Shown: in pieces, positions 1 through 8,911 of the stretch | How the letters are laid out: every line of letters starts with the position of its first letter | Numbering within the stretch: position 1 is the stretch's first letter | Origin: Bacteroidaceae bacterium | GTDB taxonomy: Bacteria > Bacteroidota > Bacteroidia > Bacteroidales > Bacteroidaceae | Length of the DNA stretch: 64,000 bases | Direction: 5' to 3' | Assembly (NCBI GenBank): GCA_016291905.1 | Contig: JAEEZS010000071.1 | Location: 25,601-89,600, forward strand | Translations under genes and position numbers: made by a program | The notes under the pieces: model-generated | The model's input: the letters and a program-made list of their open reading frames with translations, nothing else | What the model was told of the DNA's origin: nothing | Database searches by the model: none

Positions 1-226
1 CCTGTAGAACATCCACCTTCTTCGCTATCTGGAGCGTCACTTTTGCAATGGTGTCTTCATCGGCCCATGCGGTGATGGTGTAGCGGTGGATGCCCTCGAT
101 GGACGATGCCGAAACGTTTATGCTCTCGATGTTAATCTGACGACGGGTAAAGACGGCTGTCACCTGATTCAACAGGCCAGCCATGTGCTCGGAGTGCACA
201 ATCAGTGTATAAAGTTTCTTTTCCAT
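1..226 (-). CDS. ilvN: Acetolactate synthase small (regulatory) subunit, 5' part only
   Basis: Regulatory subunit of acetohydroxyacid synthase, which makes 2-acetolactate and 2-aceto-2-hydroxybutyrate in valine/leucine/isoleucine synthesis. Only the N-terminal 75 codons are in the window; the gene runs off the left edge. The translation starts MEKKLYTLIVHSEH and continues through a typical ACT domain (AGLLNQVTAVFTRRQINIES), the fold that binds the feedback effector valine in this family. The ATG at 226 lies inside the 3' end of ilvB (25-bp overlap), so the two subunits are probably translationally coupled. It is the last visible gene of the cimA-ilvE-ilvD-ilvB-ilvN operon. Confidence 0.93.
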   Translation of the reverse strand, partial: MEKKLYTLIVHSEHMAGLLNQVTAVFTRRQINIESINVSASSIEGIHRYTITAWADEDTIAKVTLQIAKKVDVLQ

Positions 227-1959
227 TGTTCAGCGGGTGTGGATGGGTCGATAAAAGGAAGCATTTGGTCAACGTCGGCTCCAGGAGGCGTCATTGGCAT
301 GACATTTTCTTCTTCCTCGATGGCAGCCTGCAACAGGAAAGCACCTGGGGTGTTTAGCATCTCTTGGATGGCATCGTCGAGGTCGGCACGATGGACAACG
401 GTACGCGAGGGGATGCTATAGGCAGAGGCAATCTTTTCGTAGTCGGGATTCTTCATGGGTGTGCACGAGTAACGGTGATGGAAGAAAAGCTCCTGCCATT
501 GGCGGACGTTGCCGAGGTAGTTGTTGTTGAGGAGGATAATCTTCACGGGAGCGCCACTCTCCATGATAGTGCCAAGCTCTTGAATGTTCATCTGTATTCC
601 ACCATCACCCACGAAGAGGCAGACGGTGCGCTCGGGGGCACCGAATGTGGCACCAATGGCTGCGGGTAGTCCAAAGCCCATGGTGCCCAAACCGCCTGAG
701 GTGATGATGCTGCGAGGCTGTGTAAAGCGGAAATAGCGAGCAGACATCATCTGGTTTTGTCCGACATCAGTGACGAGGATGGCTTTGTCGCCAGTAGCTT
801 CACTAACACGACGGGCCACTTCGCCCATCTTCAGCGGGCCTTTAGCGGGGTGGATGGCAGGGTTAATGACTTCTTCCTGTTCCATGGCGTGATAGGTGGC
901 GAAGCTTTTCACCCACTCCTTATGTTCTGCGGGATGGACGGCTTCGGTGAGGCGAGCCAGTGTCTCCTTGCAGTCTCCCTTGACAGCAACATCAACGGGG
1001 ACGTTCTTGCCGATTTCCGACGGGTCGATGTCAAGGTGGATAACCTTTGCTTGACGAGCGTAGGAGGTAAGCTTGCCTGTGACACGGTCGTCGAAACGCA
1101 TGCCGACGGCAATCAGCACGTCGCACTCATTGGTCTTGACATTGGGAGCCAGGTTTCCATGCATCCCCAGCATACCTTGGCGGAGCGGATGGTCGTAGGG
1201 GAGGGTGGAGAGACCGAGAAGGGTGCATCCCACGGGGATGCCCGTTTTTTCGACAAACTGTCGCAATTCTTCCTGAGCACCAGCTAGTTCGATACCTTGT
1301 CCCGCAAGAAGCAAGGGACGTTGTGCCTTGTCGATAAGTGCAGCAGCCCGGCTGATAGCCTTTTCGGAAGGCTGAGGGACAGGGATAAAACCACGCTGTA
1401 TCGGTAGCCGTGCAGGCTCGAAGTCAACCATGGAGGTCTGAGCGTTCTTGGCAAAGTCAAGCACGACAGGACCTGGCCGTCCGCTAGAGGCGATGTAAAA
1501 AGCACGTGCCACAGCCCAGGCAATGTCCTCGGCGCTACGTATCTGATAACTCCATTTGCAAATGGGTTGGGTGATACAGACGAAGTCAACTTCCTGAAAA
1601 GCATCGGTTCCTAAAGCGGCAGCACCCACTTGGCCTGAGATGACGACGATGGGTGTGCTGTCAAGCATAGCGTCGCTGATGCCGGTAATGGTATTGGTGG
1701 CTCCAGGGCCGCTAGTGACTAAGCATACGCCAACTTTGCCACTGCTGCGGGCATAACCTTGTGCGGCATGGGCGGCACCTTGTTCGTGGCGGACAAGAAT
1801 CTGCCGGAAGTCGTCTTGATGGTCATACAAGGCATCGAAGACAGGCATAATGCCACCCCCCGGATAGCCGAAGATGGTAGTTACCCCTTCGTGGATGAGG
1901 GCTTGCATGAGCGCTTCTGCGCCAGTTATCCTATTTCCCATAAATTTATTTTCAATCAT
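202..1959 (-). CDS. ilvB: Acetolactate synthase large (catalytic) subunit
   Basis: Thiamine-diphosphate enzyme condensing pyruvate with pyruvate or 2-oxobutyrate, the first common step of branched-chain amino acid synthesis. The order is a TPP-binding N domain (GYPGGGIMPVFDAL, then the catalytic-Glu segment RHEQGAAHAAQGYAR), a central domain, and a C-terminal TPP/Mg domain (GDGGIQMNIQELGT followed by NNNYLGNVRQWQE). Length about 585 residues is normal for the family. An in-frame TTG at 1962 precedes the ATG at 1959; an internal ATG at 1941 (MGNRITGAEAL) matches the usual family start equally well, so the exact start is open. It begins within about 7 bp of the ilvD stop and overlaps ilvN, consistent with one polycistronic message. 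Confidence 0.96.
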   Translation of the reverse strand: MIENKFMGNRITGAEALMQALIHEGVTTIFGYPGGGIMPVFDALYDHQDDFRQILVRHEQGAAHAAQGYARSSGKVGVCLVTSGPGATNTITGISDAMLDSTPIVVISGQVGAAALGTDAFQEVDFVCITQPICKWSYQIRSAEDIAWAVARAFYIASSGRPGPVVLDFAKNAQTSMVDFEPARLPIQRGFIPVPQPSEKAISRAAALIDKAQRPLLLAGQGIELAGAQEELRQFVEKTGIPVGCTLLGLSTLPYDHPLRQGMLGMHGNLAPNVKTNECDVLIAVGMRFDDRVTGKLTSYARQAKVIHLDIDPSEIGKNVPVDVAVKGDCKETLARLTEAVHPAEHKEWVKSFATYHAMEQEEVINPAIHPAKGPLKMGEVARRVSEATGDKAILVTDVGQNQMMSARYFRFTQPRSIITSGGLGTMGFGLPAAIGATFGAPERTVCLFVGDGGIQMNIQELGTIMESGAPVKIILLNNNYLGNVRQWQELFFHHRYSCTPMKNPDYEKIASAYSIPSRTVVHRADLDDAIQEMLNTPGAFLLQAAIEEEENVMPMTPPGADVDQMLPFIDPSTPAEQWKRNFIH

Positions 1960-1965
1960 CAATAA

Positions 1966-3762
1966 TCAATATTCAATCATTCTCACGGCTCCCTTGTCGG
2001 CAGAACTGACCATGCAGGCATAAGCTTTCAGTGATGCGGGGACACGGCGTTGGCGCGAAAGAGGACGCATGGGGCGTGCTGCAAGTTCGGCATCCGTCAA
2101 GCGAACGTTGATGGTGCGGGCGGGGATGTCAATTTCAATGATGTCACCATCCATCACCTTACCGATATTACCCCCTGCAGCAGCCTCGGGTGAGACATGT
2201 CCAATGCTAAGGCCGCTGGTGCCGCCGCTGAAGCGTCCGTCGGTGATGAGGGCGCAGGCTTTGCCGAGGTGCCGCGATTTGAGGTAGCTGGTGGGGTAGA
2301 GCATCTCCTGCATGCCGGGGCCTCCACGAGGACCTTCGTAGGTGATGACGACAACATCGCCTGCCTTGACGTCACCTCCCAGAATGCCTTCGACAGCGGC
2401 CTCTTGCGAGTCAAAAACTTTCGCAGGGCCACTGAAGCGCCAGATGCTTTCATCTACGCCAGCCGTCTTGACAACACATCCATCCAAGGCTATGTTACCC
2501 TTGAGGACGGCGAGCCCACCATCTTGGGTGTAAGCATGGGCCAGGTCGCGGATGCAACCCGTGGCACGGTCGGTATCGAGGGTGGAATAATAGGTTTCTT
2601 GCGAAGCCATGACGTTGGAAAAACGTCCGGCAGGGGCACAATGGTAGATGGAGCGGGAGTCTGCCCGATCGTTGATGGCATAACGGGCAATGTCAGCCGC
2701 TAAGGTGGTACCATTGACGCGGATAGCATTACCATCCACCAGACCGCCCTTTGCAAGTTCTCCCAAGACGCCTAAGATGCCACCCGCACGACCTACGTCT
2801 TGTACATGAAAGCGGTTGGTGCTGGGGGCTACCTTACAGATGCAAGGCACGCGACGCGAGAGAGCATCAATATCGTCCATAGTGAAGGTAACGCCAGCCT
2901 CGTGGGCAACGGCAAGGAGGTGGAGGATGGTGTTGGTGCTGCCGCCCATGGCGATGTCGAGCGTCATAGCGTTGAAGAATGCGCTTCGGGTAGCAATGCT
3001 GCGGGGCAGGACGCTCTCGTCACCATCGCGGTAATATAGGAAGGCGTTTTTGACAATTTGATGAGCTGCGTTGATGAAAAGTTGCTTGCGGCGCACATGG
3101 GTAGCTACGATGGTGCCGTTGCCAGGGAGTGAGAGGCCAAGCGCTTCGGTGAGGCAGTTCATGCTATTGGCTGTGAACATGCCGGAGCAGCAACCACAGC
3201 CTGGACAAGCATGACGTTCAATGCGGGCAACGGTGGCGTCATCGACATTGTCATCGGCGCTGACAACCATGGCGTCTATGAGGTCGAGACCATGGTCGCT
3301 CTGGGGGTCAGCGCCCGCTTCCATCGGACCGCCTGAAATGAAAATGGTGGGGATGTTGAGGCGCATGGCTGCCATAAGCATGCCCGGTGTAATCTTATCG
3401 CAGTTGCTGATACAGACGAGGGCGTCGGCCTTGTGTGCCTCCACCATATACTCCACGCTGTCGGCAATGAGATCGCGCGAGGGTAGGGAGTAAAGCATGC
3501 CGTCATGTCCCATAGCAATTCCATCGTCGATGGCAATGGTGTTGAATTCAGCTGCATAGCAGCCGAGGCGTTCGATTTCCGCTTTCACCGTCTGCCCGAT
3601 TTCGTGAAGGTGTGTGTGGCCAGGCACGAATTGGGTGAATGAGTTGGCAATGGCAATGACGGGTCGTCCCATCATTTCGGGTTTCATGCCGTTAGCTATC
3701 CAGAGGGCGCGGGCTCCCGCCATACGCCGTCCCTGTGTGGTTGTATCGCTTTTTAGTTTCAT
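1966..3762 (-). CDS. ilvD: Dihydroxy-acid dehydratase
   Basis: Iron-sulfur dehydratase that converts 2,3-dihydroxyisovalerate and 2,3-dihydroxy-3-methylvalerate to the 2-oxo acids, the third step in valine and isoleucine synthesis. The 598-residue product is full length for IlvD/Edd. Recognisable signatures are [20 protein letters not shown], with a cluster-ligand Cys, the [17 protein letters not shown] segment with further Cys ligands, and the C-terminal [24 protein letters not shown]. It sits 16 bp after ilvE and 3-6 bp before ilvB on the same strand, in the middle of the branched-chain operon. No irregularity was seen. Confidence 0.97.
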   Translation of the reverse strand: MKLKSDTTTQGRRMAGARALWIANGMKPEMMGRPVIAIANSFTQFVPGHTHLHEIGQTVKAEIERLGCYAAEFNTIAIDDGIAMGHDGMLYSLPSRDLIADSVEYMVEAHKADALVCISNCDKITPGMLMAAMRLNIPTIFISGGPMEAGADPQSDHGLDLIDAMVVSADDNVDDATVARIERHACPGCGCCSGMFTANSMNCLTEALGLSLPGNGTIVATHVRRKQLFINAAHQIVKNAFLYYRDGDESVLPRSIATRSAFFNAMTLDIAMGGSTNTILHLLAVAHEAGVTFTMDDIDALSRRVPCICKVAPSTNRFHVQDVGRAGGILGVLGELAKGGLVDGNAIRVNGTTLAADIARYAINDRADSRSIYHCAPAGRFSNVMASQETYYSTLDTDRATGCIRDLAHAYTQDGGLAVLKGNIALDGCVVKTAGVDESIWRFSGPAKVFDSQEAAVEGILGGDVKAGDVVVITYEGPRGGPGMQEMLYPTSYLKSRHLGKACALITDGRFSGGTSGLSIGHVSPEAAAGGNIGKVMDGDIIEIDIPARTINVRLTDAELAARPMRPLSRQRRVPASLKAYACMVSSADKGAVRMIEY

Positions 3763-3778
3763 AAAAACTATTGTCCTT

Positions 3779-4807
3779 TTAATCCTCCAACACTGTTACC
3801 CAACCGTACTTGTCTTCTGCCTCACCAATCTGAATGGCTGTGAGGGTGTCGTAGAGACGTCGGCACCAGGGGCCGGGTTTACCGTCGGTAGCGAAGACGT
3901 ATGATTTACCAGTCTCAATGTCATCGATGCGTTCGATAGGCGATATGACGGCTGCTGTGCCGCAGGCTCCTGCCTCCTCAAAAGTTTCCAGCTCCTCAAG
4001 GGGGATGCGACGTTTCTCTACTTTCATGCCAAGGTCACGAGCCACCTTCTGAAGGCTGTCGTTGGTGACGGAGGGAAGGATGGAGTTAGAAGCGGGGGTG
4101 ATGTAGGTGTCATTCTTCACACCGAAGAAGTTGGCGGCACCTGCCTCGTCAATATACTTTTTCTCTTTGGAGTCGAGGTAGAACTCGCAGCTGTAGCCGA
4201 GGTCGTGCGCCATCTTGTTGGCACGCAGGCTGGCAGCGTAGTTGCCTCCCACCTTGTAGGAGCCCATACCAAGGGGTGCCGTACGGTCATACTGACGGAT
4301 GATAGCATAGGGAGTAGCGGCAAAACCACCTTTGAAATAAGGACCTACGGGTGAAACAAGGATGAGGAACAGATATTCCTTCGCCGGATGGACACCTAAC
4401 TGAGCTCCCACGCCGATTAGCAGCGGACGAATGTAGAGCACAGCTCCACTGCCGTAGGGCGGTACGAAGCGTCGGTTGAGGTTGACGACTTTCTTCGTCA
4501 TCTCCACAAAAAGTTCCGTCGGGACGCGGGGCATCAGCGTGGCGTCGCTCGTCTGCTGCATGCGTTCGGCGTTAGCCTCGGCACGGAAAATGCGGATACG
4601 CCCGTCCTTACCTGTAAAGGCTTTCAGTCCCTCGAAGGCTTCCTGTCCGTAATGAAGGCAAGTGGCAGCCATGTGGATGGGGATGTTCTCGTCAGAGCTG
4701 ATTTCAATGGAACCCCATTGGCCGTTACGGTAGTAGCAGCGCACGTTGTAGTCTGTCTTGATGTAGCCGAAGCCGATGCTCGACCAGTCCAAATTTGCTT
4801 TTTCCAT
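3779..4807 (-). CDS. ilvE: Branched-chain amino acid aminotransferase
   Basis: PLP-dependent fold-type IV transaminase performing the last step of valine, leucine and isoleucine synthesis with glutamate as donor. Family signatures include [15 protein letters not shown], the segment around the presumed PLP-lysine ([17 protein letters not shown]), and [13 protein letters not shown] followed by the GTAAVISPI phosphate-binding turn. The start given ([17 protein letters not shown], 342 residues) corresponds to the usual family N-terminus. An upstream in-frame ATG at 4843 would add 12 residues and place the start 3 bp after the cimA stop, so it is a real alternative. The gene lies between cimA and ilvD in the operon. 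Confidence 0.95.
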   Translation of the reverse strand: MEKANLDWSSIGFGYIKTDYNVRCYYRNGQWGSIEISSDENIPIHMAATCLHYGQEAFEGLKAFTGKDGRIRIFRAEANAERMQQTSDATLMPRVPTELFVEMTKKVVNLNRRFVPPYGSGAVLYIRPLLIGVGAQLGVHPAKEYLFLILVSPVGPYFKGGFAATPYAIIRQYDRTAPLGMGSYKVGGNYAASLRANKMAHDLGYSCEFYLDSKEKKYIDEAGAANFFGVKNDTYITPASNSILPSVTNDSLQKVARDLGMKVEKRRIPLEELETFEEAGACGTAAVISPIERIDDIETGKSYVFATDGKPGPWCRRLYDTLTAIQIGEAEDKYGWVTVLED

Positions 4808-4846
4808 AGTTGCGTATTTTTTATTGAGTTGTATTGTTGTCATTCT

Positions 4847-6391
4847 TTAGTCACCTAATCCTTCCAGTATGTTCAGCATCTTCATGGTGGCTTTGATGGC
4901 AGCTTCGGTCTGGTCGCCATCGAGGCCTCGGGTTTTGAAGACGCGTCCCTCGTATTCCCACGTGATGATGGTTTGCACGAAGGCATCCGTGCGTCCGCCT
5001 GGCGGGATAGAGACAGCATAGTTCGTCAGCATAGGGAACTTCCGTTGAAGCGTCACCTTATATATTTTGCGCAACGCGCGCACAAAAGCGTCGTACTGTC
5101 CGTCTCCGCTCGAGTTTTCCTCAAATACCTGTCCGTCGATGTTGAGTTTGAGGGCGCAGGTGGGTTTCAGACCTTTCGAGAGAGCTACGTTGTAGCCGAT
5201 GAGCGTCACCTTGTCGTCCTTGACAGAATGTTTGAGCACGTCGGAGATGATGTAGGGAAGGTCTTCCTGCGTTACCACCTCCTTTTTGTCGCCCAGCTCG
5301 ATGATGCGGTCCGTCACCTTGCGCATGGCCTCTTCGCCGAGCACCAGTCCCAGTTCGTCGAGGTTCTTGCGGATGTTGGCTTTGCCGCTTGTCTTGCCGA
5401 GGGCATATTCGCGTTTGCGTCCGAAACGCTCGGGCAGCAGGTCGTTGCAGTAGAGTCCCATCTTGTTGTCGCCGTCGGCATGTACACCAGCTACTTGTGT
5501 GAAGACGTTTTCGCCGATGATGGGGCGATTAGGCGGTATGGCGATGCCGCTGTACGACTCCACGATGCGGCTGACGTCCACCAGACGTTCCTCGTGGATG
5601 CCGGTGAGGATGTGCAGTTGGTCTTCAAGTACTGCCTGAACGCTGGCTAAAGGCGCGTTGCCGGCACGTTCACCCAGTCCGTTGATGCAGGTGTGGATGC
5701 CGTGAATGCCTGCTGCTGCGGCAGCAAAGACGTTGCCCACGGCAAGGTCGTAATCGTTGTGGGCGTGGAAGTCGAAGTGGAGGGTAGGGAAGCGCTCCGT
5801 CATCCGGCTCACAAAGTCGGAGGTCTGAGCGGGGTTGAGGATGCCCAGCGTGTCAGGTAGCATGAAACGGCGAATGCCCTCGTCCTTCAACGCCTCCACG
5901 AGCTCCAGCGCATAGTCGGCGTTGTCTTTCATGCCGCTGCTCCAGTCCTCCAGGTAGATGTTCACGGCAATGCCGCGCTCAGTAGCATAGCGCACGGTTT
6001 CGCGGATGTCGTGGATGTGCTCAGCGGGAGTCTTGCGCAACTGCCCTGTGCAATGGCGCAGGGAACCCTTGGCAAGCAGGTTGATGACACGTCCGCCGCA
6101 TGCTTCAATCCAATCGACACTTTGTTGCCCATCGACGAATCCCAGCACCTCGATGCGATCCAGACAACCCGTCTGTGCCGCCCAGGTGCAGATGCCTCTG
6201 ACGCACTCCATCTCGCCTTCGCTGACACGGGCCGAGCCTACCTCCACGCGGTCCACGCCCACTTCTTCCAGCAGCAGTCGGGCAATCGACAGTTTCTCGT
6301 GGGGAAGGAAGGTGACGCCGCTCGTCTGCTCGCCGTCGCGCAACGTCGTGTCCATGATTTCCATCCGCCTTGTTACCTCTTCTGTACTCAT
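4847..6391 (-). CDS. cimA: (R)-citramalate synthase / LeuA-family enzyme
   Basis: HMGL-like TIM-barrel acyltransferase of the isopropylmalate/citramalate synthase family. The N-terminal barrel has EIMDTTLRDGEQTSGV (metal and substrate residues) and the HAHNDYDLAVGN metal-binding histidines; the linker has GERAGNAPL and GVHADGD; a C-terminal LeuA-type allosteric domain ends in PPGGRTDAFVQT. The pattern VDRVEVGSARVSEGE with NIYLEDWSSG resembles Leptospira CimA as I remember it more than LeuA, suggesting pyruvate plus acetyl-CoA to citramalate and a threonine-independent route to 2-oxobutyrate. Specificity is inferred, and a 2-isopropylmalate synthase is the alternative. The chosen ATG at 6391 (515 residues) starts downstream of the attenuator hairpin; the longer ORF from 6424 would begin inside the stem. 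Confidence 0.85.
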   Translation of the reverse strand: MSTEEVTRRMEIMDTTLRDGEQTSGVTFLPHEKLSIARLLLEEVGVDRVEVGSARVSEGEMECVRGICTWAAQTGCLDRIEVLGFVDGQQSVDWIEACGGRVINLLAKGSLRHCTGQLRKTPAEHIHDIRETVRYATERGIAVNIYLEDWSSGMKDNADYALELVEALKDEGIRRFMLPDTLGILNPAQTSDFVSRMTERFPTLHFDFHAHNDYDLAVGNVFAAAAAGIHGIHTCINGLGERAGNAPLASVQAVLEDQLHILTGIHEERLVDVSRIVESYSGIAIPPNRPIIGENVFTQVAGVHADGDNKMGLYCNDLLPERFGRKREYALGKTSGKANIRKNLDELGLVLGEEAMRKVTDRIIELGDKKEVVTQEDLPYIISDVLKHSVKDDKVTLIGYNVALSKGLKPTCALKLNIDGQVFEENSSGDGQYDAFVRALRKIYKVTLQRKFPMLTNYAVSIPPGGRTDAFVQTIITWEYEGRVFKTRGLDGDQTEAAIKATMKMLNILEGLGD

Positions 6392-6420
6392 ACCTTTTTC
6401 TCTATCCTTCTCTAACCTAA

Positions 6421-6454
6421 ACAAGGCCTTTCTCTTGTGTGAGAAAAGCCTTGT
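6421..6454 (-). terminator. Attenuator hairpin before cimA
   Basis: A 14-bp inverted repeat (arms 6421-6434 and 6441-6454, six-base loop, one position that becomes G-U on the minus strand) lies between the leader peptide and the cimA ATG. It is followed on the minus strand by a short U-rich stretch (TTGTTTAGG), so it looks like a moderately weak intrinsic terminator. Its place 30 bp before the first structural gene and 28 bp after the leader stop codon fits an attenuator. Confidence 0.7.
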
Positions 6455-6482
6455 CTGTTATGCAATGCGTCTCACCCTCTGC

Positions 6483-6542
6483 TCATTTATGCTTGACCAG
6501 AAGTACTACCAGCAGGCTAAGGATGATGCTTGTTGCTTTCAT
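6483..6542 (-). CDS. Branched-chain amino acid operon leader peptide
   Basis: A 19-codon ORF encoding MKATSIILSLLVVLLVKHK then TGA. Ten of 19 residues are Ile, Leu or Val, and they are concentrated in residues 6-16, which is the composition expected of an ilv-type attenuation leader. It lies directly behind a consensus promoter and in front of a terminator-like hairpin and the cimA-ilvEDBN operon. Ribosome stalling at the Ile/Leu/Val codons when charged tRNAs are scarce would be expected to favour read-through. A short hydrophobic peptide could arise by chance, but the combination of position, composition and hairpin makes a leader the better reading. No competing antiterminator pairing was worked out in detail. 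Confidence 0.75.
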   Translation of the reverse strand: MKATSIILSLLVVLLVKHK

Positions 6543-6559
6543 TTTCCAAAAAATCGCTG

Positions 6560-6590
6560 CAAAATTACGTTAAATTTTAATTCTGGCAAA
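6560..6590 (-). promoter_or_regulatory. Promoter of the ilv leader/operon
   Basis: Minus-strand TTTG at 6590-6587, a 19-bp spacer, then TAATTTTG at 6567-6560. This is an exact match to the Bacteroidota primary sigma pattern TTTG-N19-TAnnTTTG. The leader ATG is only about 18 bp downstream of the -7 element, so the 5' untranslated region would be very short. Confidence 0.75.
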
Positions 6591-6639
6591 GAAAATCCCA
6601 ATTTTTTTGAAGAAAAAGCGCTGTTTTCTCCTTCCTGAG

Positions 6640-6744
6640 CCGTGTTTTTTCCCTTGGACCGCGTTTTTATTCCACTGGGCTGTGATTTTATTCCACTGGG
6701 CTACGGATTTATTCCACTGGGCTGTGATTTTATTCCACTGTAAT
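6640..6744. repeat. 21-bp tandem repeat array A (5 units)
   Basis: Five consecutive 21-bp units (6640-6660, 6661-6681, 6682-6702, 6703-6723, 6724-6744). The conserved core is TTTATTCCACTGGGCT; the outer units are more diverged. It fills much of the divergent intergenic region between the ilv leader promoter and the serC promoter. A 30-bp stretch centred on 6703-6719 closely matches, in reverse complement, array E near 48420. No ORF is convincing across it. Apart from the promoters, the rest of 6543-6871 shows no other feature. Confidence 0.9.
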
Positions 6745-6778
6745 AAAATAGAATTCGCCTCGGAATTTTGTAAAAAAA

Positions 6779-6810
6779 TTTGCATTTTCGTTTGGTTCAT
6801 CCTATCTTTG
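6779..6810 (+). promoter_or_regulatory. serC promoter, member of a repeated promoter block
   Basis: TTTG at 6779-6782, 20-bp spacer, TATCTTTG at 6803-6810, 62 bp before the serC ATG. The spacer (CATTTTCGTTTGGTTCATCC) differs at only two positions from the spacers at 15404-15423 and 15570-15589. An upstream segment TTCGCCTCGGAA is also shared with the 15.4-15.6 kb region. Confidence 0.75.
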
Positions 6811-6871
6811 CAGACTATATTTGTCAACGATAACGATAAAACAGTATAAACCATCAACAAATCAAACAAAT

Positions 6872-7945
6872 ATGAAGAAGCACAATTTCAATGCGGGACC
6901 GAGTATCCTGCCGCGTGAAGTGATTGAACAGACGGCTCAGGCTATCCTTGACTTTAACGGCTCGGGCCTCTCCATTCTGGAGATTAGCCATCGCCACAAG
7001 GACTTTCAGGCTGTCATCGACGAAGCCGAGGCGCTGTTCAAGGAGATTCTGGGTGTGCCGGAGGGCTACAGCGTGCTGTTCCTCGGAGGCGGTGCCAGCC
7101 TTGAGTTCTGCATGGCGCCCATGAACTTCCTCAACAAACGGGCTGCCTACCTCAATACCGGTGTGTGGTCGAAGAAGGCCATCAAGGAGGCCAAGCAGTT
7201 TGGCGAAGTCATCGAGGTGGCATCGTCGGCCGACACCACGTTCAACTACATCCCCAAGGGCTTCACCATCCCCAAGGACGTGGACTACTTCCACTACACG
7301 TCGAACAATACCATCTACGGCACCGAAATCCGTGAGACGCCCGACAGCCCCGTGCCCATCATCTGCGACATGTCCAGCGACATCTTCTCGCACCCCGTCG
7401 AGGTGGAGAAGTACATCTGCATCTACGGAGGCGCACAGAAGAACCTCGCCCCTGCGGGTGTCACCTTCGTGGTGGTACGCAACGACGCGCTGGGCAAGGT
7501 GGAGCGCACCATCCCCACGATGCTGGACTACCGCACCCACGTCGAAGGCGGATCGATGTTCAACACGCCTCCCGTGCTGCCCATCTACAGCGCCATGCTG
7601 ACGCTGCGCTGGATTAAGAAGTGCGGCGGTATAGCCGAGATGGAGCGTCGTGCCAAGGAGCGCGCCGACCTGCTCTACAAGGCCATTGACGAGAGCCCCA
7701 TCTTCCGTCCCACGATTGCCGACCCGCGTGACCGTTCGAGGATGAACATCTGCTTCGTCATGAAGGACGAGTACAAGGAATTGGAGCCCGACTTCCTGAA
7801 GTTTGCCACCGAACGCGGCATGGTGGGCGTGAAGGGCCACCGCAGCGTGGGCGGCTTCCGCGCCAGCTGCTACAACGCCCTGCCCCTCGAGAGCGTACAG
7901 GCATTGGTGGACTGCATGAAGGAGTTCGAAAAAACTAAGATTTAA
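6872..7945 (+). CDS. serC: Phosphoserine aminotransferase
   Basis: PLP enzyme of the phosphorylated serine pathway, converting 3-phosphohydroxypyruvate plus glutamate to O-phosphoserine; it can also serve pyridoxal phosphate synthesis. The product is 357 residues from [17 protein letters not shown], the standard SerC N-terminus; an in-frame ATG at 6821 would add 17 unrelated residues and lies in the probable untranslated leader. Signatures include [10 protein letters not shown], the [12 protein letters not shown] active-site region and the PLP-lysine segment [12 protein letters not shown]. The gene is followed 8 bp later by serA and then the DUF1015 gene, forming a serine operon read from the 6779-6810 promoter. 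Confidence 0.96.
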   Translation: MKKHNFNAGPSILPREVIEQTAQAILDFNGSGLSILEISHRHKDFQAVIDEAEALFKEILGVPEGYSVLFLGGGASLEFCMAPMNFLNKRAAYLNTGVWSKKAIKEAKQFGEVIEVASSADTTFNYIPKGFTIPKDVDYFHYTSNNTIYGTEIRETPDSPVPIICDMSSDIFSHPVEVEKYICIYGGAQKNLAPAGVTFVVVRNDALGKVERTIPTMLDYRTHVEGGSMFNTPPVLPIYSAMLTLRWIKKCGGIAEMERRAKERADLLYKAIDESPIFRPTIADPRDRSRMNICFVMKDEYKELEPDFLKFATERGMVGVKGHRSVGGFRASCYNALPLESVQALVDCMKEFEKTKI

Positions 7946-7953
7946 ATAAGTAT

Positions 7954-8874
7954 ATGAAAGTTCTTGTTGCAACTGACAAGCCGTTTGCCAAAGTGGCTGT
8001 TGACGGTATAAAGAAAGTGATTGTTGAGGCAGGTTACGAGGTAGCCCTGCTGGAGAAATACGGCGACAAGGCCAAGCTGTTGGAAGCCGTGGCTGACGCC
8101 GACGCCCTCATCATCCGCAGCGATGTGATTGATGCCGAGGTGATGGACGCTGCCAAGCAGCTGAAGATTGTGGTGCGTGCCGGTGCCGGCTTTGACAATG
8201 TCGACCTCGCTGCCGCTACTGTCCACGGTATCTGCGTGATGAACACCCCGGGACAGAACAGCAACGCCGTTGCCGAGCTCGCCCTCGGCCTGATGGTGAT
8301 GGCTGTGCGTAACTTCTACAACGGCACCTCGGGCACCGAGCTGAAGGGCAAGCGCCTGGGTATCCATGCCTATGGTAACGTGGGCCGCAACGTCGCCCGC
8401 ATTGCCAAGGGCTTCGGAATGGAAATCTCAGCCTATGACGCCTACTGCCCCGACAGCGTAATGGAGGCCGACAACGTCCGCCCCGTCCACAGCGCCGAGG
8501 AGCTCTATGCAGAGAACGACGTGGTGTCGCTCCACATCCCCGCTACGCCCGAGACGAAGGGCAGCATCAACGCCGCCCTGCTGAGCCGTATGCCAAAGGG
8601 CGCCATCCTTGTTAATACCGCCCGCAAGGAGGTCATCAACGAGGACGAGCTGATTGAGTTCATGCAACGTCGTCTTGACTTCAAGTATGTCACCGACATC
8701 ATGCCCGCAGCCAATGACAAGATGACGGAACTCTTCACGGGACGCTACTTCTCCACACCGAAGAAGATGGGTGCCCAGACGGCTGAGGCTAACATCAACG
8801 CCGGCATCGCTGCCGCCCATCAGATTGTTGGCTTCTTCAAGGACGGCATCCGCAAGTTCCAGGTGAACCCCTAA
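7954..8874 (+). CDS. serA: D-3-phosphoglycerate dehydrogenase, short form
   Basis: NAD-dependent oxidoreductase for the first step of serine synthesis, 3-phosphoglycerate to 3-phosphohydroxypyruvate. The 306-residue chain has the D-isomer 2-hydroxyacid dehydrogenase fold: substrate domain with VRAGAGFDNVDLAAA, a nucleotide-binding region starting GKRLGIHAYGNVGRNVARIAKGFG, and LVNTARKEVINEDEL. In the Rossmann motif the usual GxGxxG is HAYGNVG. It lacks a C-terminal ACT domain, so the serine feedback seen in longer SerA proteins is not expected through that domain. The stop codon at 8872 is itself the first base triplet of a heptamer repeat (8872-8903). It is embedded in the serC-serA-DUF1015 operon. 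Confidence 0.93.
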   Translation: MKVLVATDKPFAKVAVDGIKKVIVEAGYEVALLEKYGDKAKLLEAVADADALIIRSDVIDAEVMDAAKQLKIVVRAGAGFDNVDLAAATVHGICVMNTPGQNSNAVAELALGLMVMAVRNFYNGTSGTELKGKRLGIHAYGNVGRNVARIAKGFGMEISAYDAYCPDSVMEADNVRPVHSAEELYAENDVVSLHIPATPETKGSINAALLSRMPKGAILVNTARKEVINEDELIEFMQRRLDFKYVTDIMPAANDKMTELFTGRYFSTPKKMGAQTAEANINAGIAAAHQIVGFFKDGIRKFQVNP

Positions 8875-8903
8875 CCGCTAACCCTTAACCGCTAACCGCT
8901 AAA
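8872..8903. repeat. Heptamer repeat in the serA-DUF1015 gap
   Basis: Four 7-bp units of the type TAACCGC/TAACCCT run through the 37-bp gap and include the serA stop codon. It is one of three loci in the window with a 7-bp period (also 10164-10319 and 44799-44895). Confidence 0.7.
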
Positions 8904-8911
8904 CACTCTTT

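Noticed and set aside
6391..6424. Longer cimA start at 6424
   Set aside because: It would begin inside the attenuator stem and adds 11 residues (MFRLEKDREKG) without family support.
6640..6744. CRISPR array
   Set aside because: Units are 21 bp and directly abutting with no unique spacers; no cas genes in the window. The same applies to the other six arrays.
6854..7972. 372-residue open frame on the minus strand opposite serC
   Set aside because: It mirrors serC codon for codon, its translation is rich in Val/His/Asp/Ala as expected of an antisense frame of GC-rich coding DNA, and serC is a clear full-length enzyme.
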